64,000 bases of DNA from Epiperipatus broadwayi (taxonomy: Eukaryota > Onychophora > Udeonychophora > Euonychophora > Peripatidae), in contig JAQFVV010006471.1 in assembly GCA_028023455.1 (NCBI GenBank), positions 684,001-748,000 on the forward strand, in the 5' to 3' direction. The notes beneath the pieces are model-generated. The model did no database searches. It worked only from the letters and a program-made list of their open reading frames with translations, and was not told the origin of the DNA. Of this stretch, positions 50,423 to 63,452 are shown in pieces; within the stretch, counting starts at the first letter, position 1, and each line of letters starts with the position of its first letter. The position numbers and the translations under genes were made by a program.

Positions 50423-51737
50423 ATTGCAGATATGAAAATATACTTTATTTTTCAAGATGGAAACTTTTCAATTTCATTTTGGAAAAGTTAAATAAAAGAA
50501 AAAATATCAAAATTAACTTGATCGATATCTAAGGAATTTGATTAGTGTGCTTAAAGTTTAGATTCAAAAGAATTTCAATGAAAACAAAAGAAGAACAAAA
50601 TTAGATTCGGAGATGCAAAAAGTTTTTGTTCAAAAAGAATCCGGATTTTTGAGTGGGCGAACTTGCTAAAAAGAATTCAGTCTATTGTTGATCTTTGTAG
50701 AGAGTGCTGCACGAGAGATTTTGTGGAGAGAAATGGAGGGTAAAATGCTGGGCAAGATGGCTTAAGAAAGTGTAAGTGTGCCTGGCAGAGCAATCCCGCC
50801 CCATGAAGGTCCTAAGGTGGCTGCAGGAAAAGTAACTGACAAAGATAGAAACTAATTTATCCAAAGTCTAAATAAAGAAACAAAGAAATAAAATCAACAA
50901 CCAAAAATATAGGACAGCTGGAATAAATAATCCAATTTAATCGCCAGTACATAAGTGCTATAAAAAGGAGTCAAAATGAATGAAATTTTTCACTTTTAAT
51001 AATCCATCATTTTCTCTGGGAAAGAAAAGAAATGCAGGTACATACCCATTCAACAATATGTAATTAGTGTTCCAGATAGCATCTGTTTTTTTTATAATTT
51101 TCACAAACTTTCTTTACAAACTTCATTATCATGAACGATATACATAAACTTAAAAAAAAAAGAAAGTATCAAAGAAAATAAATAATTTTTCTTACTAATA
51201 TGAACTAATATATGTTTTATTCATGTGATTTTATAAATATCTAAGCTGTGTGTGTATGCATGTGTTTTTCTTAAATTAAAGAGCACAATATTTAATCATG
51301 GTAAAATAAAAATGTACAAAATTTTAAAAAATGAAATGTATGTTTATTGTTATTGTTTTATTTAGGTCTAGTTTTTGTAAAAGTAGAAAGAATTTAGAAT
51401 AGTACATCAAGCATATTAAAGTATAGTAACCTTCTTCCTCATAGATTTCCATCGATTTGTCAATCACCCTCCCTGAACAGAGCTAGTCCAGGGCATTTCC
51501 ATATTGGTATTCCAGCTCTCCCAGCATAATTCTTATAGAAATATAGCATTGGCACTTGAGGTCATAAATTGATGCTCATAAATATGCTGGGCGATAAAAT
51601 GGAATAAGTTTTGAATTTTTTTTTTAAACAATTATGCATATACGTGTATCATTATATATACATACACGCAATCTTACAAGATTACATATATGTGTAAGAT
51701 ATATATATATATATGGAAAATGGTACATCATATTACA
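50126..51737 (+). repeat. 3' LTR
   Basis: Partner of 47,658-49,197. It is longer because of an extra (AT)n with a duplicated ATTGCAGATATGAAAATA segment at about 50,357-50,442. TATA-like TATAAAAAGGAG is near 50,960. The end ATATTACA is followed by the TAAG target duplication. Confidence 0.9.
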
Positions 51738-51741
51738 TAAG

Positions 51742-53984
51742 AAATATTTTCTTTATAAATTTTATTTATAATTTTAGGGGCAGATAATTTAATTAACTCC
51801 AAATCTTTAATAACAGTATAAGATTTTAAAATATTCCTTATACAGACAAATCTCCAATTGTCAAAAGATCAAGGATGGCTGCAATTGTTCAAAAATCTAA
51901 AGTATATTATAGCTAATTTAAGGTTAAATCTATATGTTAATGTAAGCAAATTGATTTAGATTCAACATTTCAGGATCTTTTCAATTTTTCTTAGGCTGAA
52001 TAGAGTATATATTGTAATGGGCACACATGCTGTTACATTATTTTAAATAAAATAAAAATTTGAAATAAAAGTCTCCAAATAAAAATTTGTTTTTAAAAAA
52101 TTAAAAATTAAAAGTCATCTAAACTCGTGTATATATAAAAATGCACAGATGAAAAATTACTAGAAGAAAACTTTATTAAAAAAAGAAAAAAAAATTTAAA
52201 ACTAAATTTTAAGAAAAACTTCAAGATGTAAAGATAAATATATATTTTTAATAATGTAAAATAATTTAATTAATTCTATTGTGTAAAAAGATTAAAAATG
52301 GAAATAATTATTTTTTTAATTAGTCTTAAATAAACTAATCCTTGGGCATCTTAAAAATTTATAATTAACGATCAGATAGGAGAGGAAAACAATAAGAACA
52401 GAATATCCAATAAAAAGATCCCTCAGGAAAAAGACTACAGTGAAAGGATCATAATCACCATGACATTACATCCAGTCAGTCTGCAATTTTAATATAAAAA
52501 GGAAAAGATTGGTAATAATTATTAGGTATGCTATATGTGTTAAGTCCAGGAAAGTTGAAAAAGAGATTGAAAAGTCACACTTTCAATCCCTTCAGTTTTT
52601 TTAAAAGAAGAAATGCAATATCGTTTTCTTATATTGCCGACCCCAGGACATCAGGGTCCTGCAAGTAAATCATGCAAAGAACTATACCAGCTACAGCAAA
52701 GGAACTCTGTATGAAGATCAATAGAATGGCAAACAGCATACTGGTATCTCCCCAAGATACTGTGGGAATTAGAAACAAAGGGATCCAAATTACAAGCAAC
52801 TAAAAAGTAAGACTTACTCTTTTAAAACCGTAAGAACTTTATGTAACTAATGAACTTTACTATAAAACTTTCCCAGTATTTAAATAGAAATAGAAATTCC
52901 TATCTGACAAAACTAAATCATTTATTAATATTTATTTTTATTGAATGTATTTTTTTTTAAATCATTATCATTAATTTAATGTTTTCATTCCTTTAAGTGT
53001 TTATTTTATTTTTATTTTTTTGAATTAAGCTAAAACTTTTAATTAAATCATGTTAAATTTAAGTCGGGCATGAATGGCTTCATAGATTCATAAAGTTATG
53101 TTAGTTTAAGGGAGAATAAATCTTAGGTTATTTGTTTCACAGTTAAATTGGGTCAATGGATTGGATGTATTGGTGTAATTAGTAAACGTAGCATGAAGAT
53201 CTGCTACATGCAGGATCACCTTATACACCACACTTGGGCAAAATAAGAACTATTTCTTACTGACCATTGGAAGCAGATGGTATTTCCTGCTCCTTGGATC
53301 ACCCCTTTACCCTATGGAATGGGATAGTAAGATGGCAAAAAGGACCACAATTCTGTCCCATGAAGTTTTCTTTTTTATTGTTCTTCTCGCCAGACAGACA
53401 AAGTATCATTGTACTGGATGAGAGACATTTCTTCTCAATAACTGTGCTGTTCAGATATATATTTCTGACAGTGCAGTATTGTGCTGTCATATTAATGCTG
53501 CATTGAATACATTTATATATCATGTAGATTGGCAATAGTTTGATTGCAAATTTTGGCCTAGGGTTAAATAAGGGATATAGAATATTTTCTTTTTCGAATG
53601 CAATCTATGTAGTCTATCCATACTCGACACTAATAAAATATTAATTCATCTGTGCAAACTTATAAAATCAAAAGTTAAAATGTAAATCAAATTATAAAGT
53701 AAACATTATACTAAAATAATTCTAAATTTTATATATGTGCAAAATAAATGTTTCTGTGCATTGTTAATCTGGCATTGGCTTATTCTTATTTTTTATTATC
53801 TTTCTTTCTTTAAAAAATACATTATCTCTGCTGCTCCATGAACTAGTGACTGGAACAAATGGTCTATAATAAAATAAAATTGGATCTTAACTTAAGTATC
53901 TGCCTACTATATAAATTTTCCAGGTTTGAATGTCCTGGTGCCACCCTTGTATGGCAGATATGGTAAGACCGATCCACCCAGACC

Positions 53985-54053
<69 letters not shown>

Positions 54054-54559
54054 ACTACTCAACACTTAGACAACCACAATATCAATAACAATCAACAATC
54101 TCAAACTCATGTCAATGCAACTTCCTTTTAATAATAAAGGGGGTTATACATTTATATAAAAATATATGTATAATATGGTTGTAAATATGTTTTAATAGCT
54201 AAGAGAAGCCTATTACATTCCTCTCTGAAGTCTTAATGGAGCTGTACATGAAATATTCTCTAATATCTACTTTATAGAAATTTTTGCCAATTACTGTTGC
54301 TATTACAATGTCATTGTTTATATAATAAGCAAACAAGCATGAACTACTGAAATGGGCTGAGATATTGGTGGATGTGATGGGGGTAGTTGTATCTGGTGTA
54401 ATGGCAAATCATCATCACTCCTAAGTAAATAAAATTTAAAATTTACAAAATTATAATATTTAAGTAAGATGTTATTTTAAAAAAATATTAAAGTAATGTT
54501 TAAAATCCAAAAAACATATAAACAATTTTATATATTAAAGAGCATGAAATCATAAAATC
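51742..54559. other. Interval without recognised genes
   Basis: AT-rich sequence with (AT)n at 53,990-54,045. Less AT-rich islands at 52,620-52,800 and 53,200-53,540 include overlapping frames on opposite strands (53,267-53,506 plus, 53,299-53,535 minus) without a motif I recognise. Confidence 0.45.
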
Positions 54560-55080
54560 TGTGAGAGATCAGCTAGATAGATCAAAAGAGATCAGTTAGT
54601 CACTCCTTAGAGCAACTATTAATGTAATTACAAATCCACCAGCATTATTAACAAATATTTAAGTATAAGTAAGCATTTAAGTAGAAATAACCATTCAGCA
54701 TGATGAATGATCAACACTAAAATAAATCAATATAATAAAAAATATAAATCAACAGTCAATCTGGTAACTGGATTGGAAATGGGTCTTCTATAGACCAGGC
54801 TAACTATTGAGCCATTCCCAGTATGGGCAATTATTCGAACAAAATTTGGATGCAACAACTTAAGTCCTCATCTATCAGAATACATAAGAATCAAAATAAT
54901 AATGCTGGGACATTAAATTAGGCTGATCATCATCAATGCTCTGGACACTTTGTACCAATAATGTACTGGACAATTATAAACTTAATTTTTAATAAGACTA
55001 AACAAAAATCAAATGTAGTGCAGATGCTTTAAAGAATATAATCTTCATATCAAAACCAAGCACTAAATAACCATCCCCAT
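54560..55080 (+). repeat. Dispersed repeat, copy B
   Basis: Aligns with the reverse complement of 46,745-47,160 (anchors listed there). This copy also shows CATTCCCAGTATGGGCAATT where the other has a CCAGCATGGGAATAATT-type sequence. There is no coding capacity. Confidence 0.7.
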
Positions 55081-57223
55081 TTATATATAAGCCTTTATAC
55101 ACAAATCTAGCTCAGAAGAACACAAGCTCAAGTACTGTTATGGTGACCAAAAGATGATGCAATACAATTTTTAACAATTGAATTCAAATTAGTAACAATA
55201 TAAAAAATGAAAATAAGGTCTTTAGAATTTTGATTAACATACAATAAAAAAGATTCTCACATTTATGATTTACAAAATTACTATACACAATTCAAGTTTT
55301 TACTATGGTTTGCAATATCTCTTAATGGATTCGCATATACATAGTTTGCACAGATGTGTGATACATTTGTTTACAATGAATACATTTGAATTGTCAAAAA
55401 AAAAGATTAAAATTTACATATAAGTCCTATTTGAGACTCAATGATATTTGCAATACAATTGATATATATACACACACATGGATATGTGTGTATAATTACT
55501 GAACATATTTAACTTGTTAAATAAAAATAATAAATAGTTAAACTTTTTAACTTATATTTTAATAATACAAATACTTGTTCTAGGTTTATTTAAACTGCAT
55601 ACATATATTTGCATATCAGCAAAATATATTAATTTATTTACATAACATATTTGAATTTATATAAAATAAATAACTGATTAAAATTTACCTATATATGTTG
55701 TTTAATGTAAAAACAAAATTCAATTTATTACATGGTGGTTTTCAATACCTTTTAATGGGTTTATTTACAACACATGTATATAATCTACAAATATATGTGT
55801 GGTACACCAATTGATTAATTATATAAATGAATTTCATTTTCTATTAGATTTGATAATAGCAAAAACTCATTTTCATTTTTATAGAACAAGATTTAATATA
55901 TATCTGTGTACATGTATTTACACACTGATGTTTACCTATTTTAATTTTCTATAATAATAATATTATATTTTTCATAGTTAATTCCTTGGTGCAAATACAT
56001 TAAATTCACACATACATGTGTGTATCAATAAACTATAGATATAATTTAAAATTAGTTACCCAATTCTACCTTTACTGATTACAGATTCTTTCCTTCTTTT
56101 TAAACAGAAACAGTCAAATTTTTTGACAGTTTATCAAAGTTCATTTCTTGACAGGTCACTCTTAAAATTAATTAGGTAAATGTTTTTAAAAAAGTATACA
56201 CTTGCAAGTTTATTTTAATTCATGCAAAATTATCTCTGTTTGTTTCACTTTTAAAGTGTTTTTAGTAAACAAAAACTAAAATCATTTTATAAATGTCTAA
56301 TTTTTAAAAGGTCATTTCGGACCAAATAATATTAAAATAAATTAACTCACTGTATATATGTGTGATGTGTTTAGCTGTAATTCCTTGCATGTATATATAA
56401 AAAGCAGCATACTTATACCAATTCTTCAAGCTTTCTCTTAATAAGCTTGGTTTTTTGGTCCATCATCAAAATAGACATAAACCAGGCAATTGTCAGCATC
56501 AGAAAAGTATATTTCAGATATAGTTGGCATGCCATGAGCTTTCTTCTGTTTAGGGCTTGATGAGCTTCAGGCCAGCAAACTCTCTTGTTAAGGCTAATTA
56601 ATGATTGGTAGTGACCCTGGCTTATAGATTGCTGTTGGATCTCCTGCCTTGACTTCAGCTACATCTCATGGGATCTCTGTATAAATCTGCCACCTATCTC
56701 TCTGACCAGCTAAAATCAACTGCTACAAACTTCAACAAGCTGCAACAAAATATTATAACTGACTTTGCAGCTAACCAATATGTTGTCAACTGCTTCTCAA
56801 AAATATTAAAACCAAATTTTGCATCTATCTATTACACAGCTTAGTCTAGAACTATCTTTAAAAAATTACTATCCAAACTTTGTAGCTGGCCAATTTGGCC
56901 ACTTGATTCTCAAAAAAATATTAACCAGACTGTTATTTTCAAAAACCATTATCCAGATTATAATATTTTTATCCAACTCTTTTATAGACTTTGATTGGGA
57001 TGATAAAAACACATTTAAGTAAAAACAGTGTTTTTTTATTTTTTCACAAAACTCACTAATCCTTTCAAAAGAAGTTTGAAGTTTTATTAACATATGATAT
57101 ACAAAGATTTTTAAGAATAAATAATTTACCAATTAATTGAAAGATTTCAAAAACATCATACTTGTTTTTAAATTTCAAAATCAGAATAAAAAAATTAATT
57201 TGGTACTTTGATATTAGAGTTGT
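55081..57223. other. Interval without recognised genes
   Basis: AT-rich sequence with many short TATATGTGTG motifs at 55,460-56,030. A GC-richer island at 56,430-56,760 stands out in composition and may be an old repeat or exon-like fragment. No frame or motif could be supported. Frames at 56,819-57,022 and 56,869-57,132 overlap on opposite strands and have no motif. Confidence 0.4.
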
Positions 57224-57299
57224 GACATTGACAATGACTTTTGGAATGACACTCGATGCTTGACATTCACAATGATTCTTGGAATGATGATCGAAGCTG
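57224..57299. repeat. 38-bp tandem duplication
   Basis: GACATTGACAATGACTTTTG (57,224) and GACATTCACAATGATTCTTG (57,262) start two adjacent 38-bp units sharing GGAATGA and TCGA.GCT, with about eight differences. Confidence 0.8.
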
Positions 57300-57889
57300 T
57301 GAAGATAGAAGACCTCTTACATCCACAGTCACTCTATTAAATAAATAATCAACACTTATATAGACATAAAACTGAAGAATGCTATTTGGATTTAATATAT
57401 ATAAATCACTAAAACATAAATATTAACAACCATTTGTTTTTACAACCAGATATTCCAAACTTTGCATAATGATAAGCATGTTCTCAGGGCTATGTGGGGT
57501 TTTGTTTTTGTGAATCATATGTATGGCACTAATGCTGTATAATTATTAGCAAGTGTTATATAAAACAAAACATATTATGACAGCACACTAATTACATATA
57601 ATTAACTTATGCATTTTTAGATAATGGAAATTATTATAAGTTATACTTGTTTTAGTATATGCCTAAAATAATTGTCAGACAAATTAATAAATAATAAAAT
57701 AATTTATTTTAAAAAAATCAATAGAGTATTATTTGTAGATTGCCTGTTGGACACTTCTCAAGTTGGATATCAGAACAAAAGTTTAAAACTTTTATCTCTC
57801 TGACTGTTCATTGTAACTTTCACACACACACATATATATATATATGATAAACAAAAATGCAAGTTAAAAAACTTGCTAATGCTTGTATT

Positions 57890-58159
57890 TATGTCCACAG
57901 ATGGCGTTCTACCAAAAACACCTATCAAGCGTATGTTTTGTTTACATAAACGTCAGAGTAGCATTCACTATCTCTAACTATAATTCCACTTTCAGATCAT
58001 GATTTCAAGCTATTTGCTTTCACTGATGATAGCAAATAGCTTGAAATCATGATCTGAAAGTGGAATTATAGTTAGAGATAGTGAATGCTACTCTGACGTT
58101 TATGTAAACAAAACATACGCTTGATAGGTGTTTTTGGTAGAACGCCATCTGTGGACATA
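57890..58159. repeat. Perfect palindrome, 129-bp arms
   Basis: The arms 57,890-58,018 and 58,031-58,159 are exact reverse complements over all 129 bp, around a 12-nt centre TTCACTGATGAT. The ends read TATGTCCACAGATGGCGTTC and its complement. The palindrome is followed directly by (AT)n. There is no coding capacity. It could be a young foldback/MITE-type element or a structure produced by template switching. Confidence 0.95.
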
Positions 58160-58179
58160 TATATATATATGAATGAATA

Positions 58180-61100
58180 AAAATTATTTATTTCAATGCA
58201 ACTTTCATTAAAATGGTTTGATTTATATTATTCTCAGTGAATTATAACAGTTTGATGTGTGGATAATTCACATTTAAAGATTTTATTATTCTTGTTCATT
58301 CATAGACAAAATATAATGTCTTATTTGATAATCTCAAATTTATATTTTCATTCTATATTCTTCGATAGTTCAATATGACTTTTTATTTATTCATTTTGAG
58401 TATCCAAAAACAATATAAAACATTAAAGCTTTTGTCTTAAACTATCTTACTGTTTTGTCTTGAAAGTATTTCTTTTTCCTTTGAATATCTTCCTTTTTAA
58501 AATATTATCACACAAACCTTGAATATAGTGATACATAGTGTTAGTATTTTATTTTGCTTGAAACAAATAAACTTTCTTGGCAATTTAGCTGAAATATTTT
58601 GTTTCTTTCTCTTTTTAATAGCTTCTAATAGTTGACAGAGAAAAAACTGGACAATGTACTAATGATGAGATTTAATATACTGCTTGCTTTGGTCTAGTGC
58701 TCCATATTAAAAGAATATCTGAATATAATAAGTATTTTCATAACTTTTAATAAATCAAAGTAGTTAAAATAAAAATTGACACTCCTTGTATAATTTTAAC
58801 TTGATAATTAATCATTTTACTCTTCTAATTCTTCAAACAAGAGTGAGAGAAAGAGATAGACAGACATCTCTTTTACATATTATTGACTTTATTTACACAT
58901 GAAACCTTATTGCTTTATTTAAATAAATTTATAAAGTAATCTGTTTTTAACCAGGGAAATTAATTAAATGAATATATCAGTGCATGTTTACTAAAGAAAT
59001 AAAATCTTTATTCACATAATTATTTTCTGCATGAGGATATTTCATTTCTCATTTATTTATTTCCATCCTGTATGTATATACATGCGTAAGTAAGTACTTA
59101 CATGTTATTTTCCAAGCTATAATCACAATGTAACTTTAGCATCACTATGACAACTTAAGAGTGAGAAATGCAATTTAATGAAAAATTAAAAAGCTTCAAG
59201 AAATGGTGAACATCATTGTAAATATATTTGAAACTGCAGAAAAAGAAAAAGTAAAATGTATGTCAAAGCTATACATCTACTATCTTAATAATAAATACAT
59301 ACTAGATTATAATAAGGTTACAAAAGCTATATAAATGTTTAAAATATGTAAAAAATAAAATATGGACAATTACAGACCTACAGGTTTTCTATAAATTTTA
59401 TAGCAGATCTACACCAATCATATATAGAGATTTTAAATTTAGAGAAACAAAGAAAATTATGAATTTTAAAGTGTTTACAGTACAATAAATCATATTATGA
59501 GCTGAAATTTTGCATTCATTTTATAAATTATGATTTAGAATTTGAATCTAAATGTTGAAATTCAATCCAAAAATCTTCACTTTTTAAAATAAATTACTTT
59601 TATTATTGAATTCACTTGTTCTTATTTTATTCATAATGCTAAATTATTTCCATTGTTACTATACTAGGATTATAAAAACAAATATCGTTATTACAATGCA
59701 CTTGTTTGTTAGCAAAGAAACCGATAACTATTTCTAAAACCCATTACAATTAAAGGCTAAAAATAATTTCAAGCCATAAGAAAATCTATGAATCATTAAA
59801 CTTTGTTATTAATTTAAAATATTATTTTAGTTAATAATTAAATATTACAATTAGATGCAATACTTAAACATAACAAATATTGATTGACTTAAAGCCAAAT
59901 TAAAATTACTTTTTAAAATTACATTTTATTTTTTCTACAAATTCAATAATTATTTTATTAATCATTTAAGCTTTGAAATAATGTATTTTTATTTGTTTAT
60001 ATTATTCTTGTAGTTTATACAATTATTCTGCAGAAAATTTATCTAAATCTTGAACACGTTTGTTGTTTTTTTTTAAAAAAAAAAAACATTTGGTTTCTGA
60101 CAAACAAATAGTAGTGTCATCAATAAACAAATAAGAAACATGTAAATTCCAAACCTTTAGGCATAAAAAAAAATTGCTTCTTTGAATAACTACTTACTAT
60201 ATATATATATATAATTACATTAAATAAATGATAGAAATATATTTCCCCATTCGCTTTAAAATAACTTATTTTTTCTATCTCAGTTTATTTCTAATTTTTC
60301 AAATGGATTTTTTTAAAAAATCAATATATTTCAAATTTTGTGAAAAGGTTTTTATGCCCAATGAATAGCTGATATTCTATGTGCACAGAATAGTAACAAT
60401 TTTATTCAATAAATAGTGGATATGCTTTATATAAATTTAAATGCAAATATATATTTACCTGTTTATATGTATGTAGATCTGTGTACATATATACAGCCAC
60501 TGATGAGCAATAATGCAAACAAAAAAATATAACGTTATATATATTATACAAATTATTTTATTGGTGTTTATAAATTAGCGTGAATTTATTCACAATAAAC
60601 ATTTCTTAATGAAAATTAATTGACATTTTGTAAGCACAGAATAGTAACAAATAATGAAAACGCATTAAAAAAAATTAATGAAAATATAAATTGACATGAT
60701 ATTATTATCTACATGTGCATGTATGTACTGTAAATCAATAATGTTAATTAAGATGAAGATAAATCTTATATTTTAATATTGTTTATAATTGAATCAAGTT
60801 ATCATATAAGTATTATGTACATTACCCTGTAATTAAAAATGTAATTGTATACACTGAAAATAATCTATGCTAATGATTTCTAGAAACAATATATTTTAAT
60901 GCCGAAGATTTCATCTTTTAGGCTAGCCATCTTACAGCTATCCAAATATCATACTTTTATCTTTTTAATGTATATTACAAAATTAATCTATTGATTCATA
61001 TTTTTTATTAATATGTGTTTGTTCCAATACGTTTTTATTGAATACCTCAATGACTATTCATCAATTTTATTGGATTATAAATTATTATACTTTACCTAAA

Positions 61101-61190
61101 CTCTAATAGAGATAAGATTTAAAAAAAAAAACCTTTAATGGACTCACTGCAGGAAAACCCCTTTTTTGTCAGACTTTTTTCGGAAACAGT
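58180..61190. other. Interval without recognised genes
   Basis: Strongly AT-rich and stop-dense. No protein motif, RNA or repeat partner was found. Confidence 0.5.
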
Positions 61191-61199
61191 GAAAGAGGT

Positions 61200-61470
61200 T
61201 GCATTATACATAAGATTTTGTCATTGCTGACTGGTAAAATCTTGAATGATTTTTCCTTCTTGATTACCCTTTACCTAAAAAAAACCCAGATAACTATTAA
61301 CCAACTGAAATCATGTCATTATTTTAGTTTTCTAAGATCTCGTTATATTAAAAATAATCTTAATTCTAATTAAAATCTGAAAAAATCTTTCAAATTTTAC
61401 AATGGCTGAATTTGAAATCAGATCATTAGCTAGGCAGGTATATAAGTTACCATTGTACCAAGAAAGCCAT
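61200..61470 (+). pseudogene. Scrap of LINE reverse transcriptase
   Basis: A short decayed segment on the plus strand whose translation includes PLPKKNPDNY, a stop in place of Arg, then PTEIMSLF and SKISL. This corresponds to the conserved finger-domain pattern iPlPKk...nYRPI.i.s..sKi of LINE reverse transcriptases. Several stops are present, and neither the catalytic box nor the endonuclease was found on either side. The identification rests on one motif. Confidence 0.45.
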
Positions 61471-63363
61471 TTACCTTTAATATAGATTCTAAGCTAAACA
61501 AAATGCAATATATATATATATATATATCAGTTGTCCCCACATCTTTGCTCACATTAATAGAAAATTAGTAAATTTTTCAAAACAATTAAAAGTGCCATAA
61601 AGCAAAAATTTAATCCTAGCAAATAAATTTTTCACATTTATATAAGATAAAAAATGCATAAAAAAATAAATGATAAAGAATAAAAAAAAATATTGGTAAT
61701 TTACACACAATAGAGTTATCTTTAATTTAAATATTCTTAAATTATTTATTTTAGGCATTAGTATTTATCATCATTGTTGAATGCAAATATTTTATTTCTT
61801 ATTGAAATATTTAAATTATACTATAACACCTATCACTAATGTTCATTATGCAAGATATTCAATCATTGGAAGCAGTTTTTTTTTAAACTACATACTTTAA
61901 AAATAATAGCTGTATGCATAAAATTTTTCAAATATATTTTATTATCTTTACATATGGTGATATTTAATATTTTGATATAACCTATATATATAAGAATTTT
62001 TTACTTAATAACACCACAAATATTGACCTAATCTTTTTAGTAGACTTTTTTTCAATGAAATAATGTATTAATAATTTTCAAATTTGTTAGAAATCTTACT
62101 TTTAGATAATGGAATTCTCTAGAGATAACAGCTAGTATAAACTTTCAAATTCTGTAACCAAGTCTTTGCTTGTGGTAGGAATAAATTACCATTTTTTTTT
62201 TAAATAAAAAGCAAAAATCTATAGCCTATATAATTCTCCCAAAAAAAAAAAAGCAAGATTCTTCAAGTTTGGTGTAGTATTGTTGACTTATTGAATAACA
62301 AACAAACTTTTAATATATATATATAATAGATAAAGATAAATAAATAAATATATTTTTTATGTAATTACTGATAGATACTTTTTAATTTTCTATTTTTTTT
62401 TACTTATATATCACATTTTTTTTCTTTTAGATATAAATACAGTGTTTCAGAATATGTATATATATATATGTGTGTGTGTAAACATTAATCTATAAAATAT
62501 AAATGCAGGCTATTTTCCAACATTTATTTATAACTATTTCAGTGTAACTTTCACTTTAGTTAAATCCTATTATTGAGATAAGATAAAAGATTTGCTGAGA
62601 TAAGTATAATTAACTGTTAAAAATATATAATGCATTCTTACTGCAAAGAGAGATTTTTTTTTCTTTTTTTTAATGCTATCAAGCCTGTTAATTGGCATGG
62701 GATAGTTGGGTTTTATTAACTACTGTTATAAGTTAAATGCTTTTTAATTAAACAATTATAAATGGATAATTTCACAGATTAAATATTTTCATCTAAAACA
62801 TCTACTAAAAATATTATATTATATATTTACATTTCTATAGACATTGAAAAATTGTAATTATGATATCTAAAAATATAAAATTTTGCTATATAAGTAAAGA
62901 AAATAGAAAGTTAAAATATATCTATCAGTATTTACATAAAAAATATTATATCTACACCTTTACCCCTCTTAGCGATGGCAATTGGTTCTCCAGAACTCGT
63001 CCTTAAGCAAGAATATCATATACAGAATAAGTATTTGTAATGGGGGTCTATGGGAAAAAAAATTGATCGGTTCCTAAAGCTAAAAAATTACACTAACTTG
63101 GGAATAAAGTACATATTAAAAAAAATATTTATCGAATGCAGTGTATGTGTAAACTGTACAGTATCTAAAAAGAAAATTGCATATTTTCTCTGTTTAAAAA
63201 GTACAGTACAGTAAAAAGAAAGAGAAAATTAAATTAAATTTTAATTTGTTTTTATATTATTCCACAGAAGTTTTTTATAGTAATGAAAAAAAAATCCATA
63301 CTGAAGTGCATTTTTTTTTTTAAAAAATCACTTTATTCTAGCTTCATTATCTGTGTAAATAGC

Positions 63364-63365
<2 letters not shown>
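61471..63365. other. Interval without recognised genes
   Basis: AT-rich sequence. The stretch 62,950-63,130 is slightly GC-richer. A minus-strand frame at 61,549-61,758 is hydrophobic and Phe-rich with no recognised family. Confidence 0.45.
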
Positions 63366-63412
<47 letters not shown>

Positions 63413-63413
63413 G

Positions 63414-63450
<37 letters not shown>
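63366..63450. repeat. (AT)n microsatellite, two blocks
   Basis: Two AT runs are separated by AATGTAATT. The reverse complement AATTACATT follows the second run at about 63,456, so the second block can fold as a hairpin. Confidence 0.9.

Positions 63451-63452
<2 letters not shown>

Larger units (their letters stand above)
47658..51737 (+). mobile_element. Complete-looking non-autonomous LTR retrotransposon
   Basis: The LTRs at 47,658-49,197 (1,540 bp) and 50,126-51,737 (1,612 bp) both start TGAAACAGGG and end ATATTACA. The 4-bp target duplication TAAG flanks the element (47,654-47,657 and 51,738-51,741). One base after the 5' LTR is TGGTGACCCAAC (49,199). Its first nine bases complement a tRNA-Trp-type 3' end, as used by some Ty3/Gypsy elements. 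A purine tract, GGGAGGGGGG, ends 3 bp before the 3' LTR. Each LTR has TATAAAAAGGAG, a TATA-like promoter box. The internal region is only about 930 bp and has no gag or pol motif, so it cannot move by itself. The LTRs differ at perhaps 5-10% of positions, so insertion is not recent. Confidence 0.9.

Noticed and set aside
53267-53535. Overlapping plus- and minus-strand frames of 78-79 codons
   Set aside because: Mutually antisense, no recognisable domain. A vague resemblance of CAATTCTGTCCCATGAAG to a piece of the small LTR was too weak to call.
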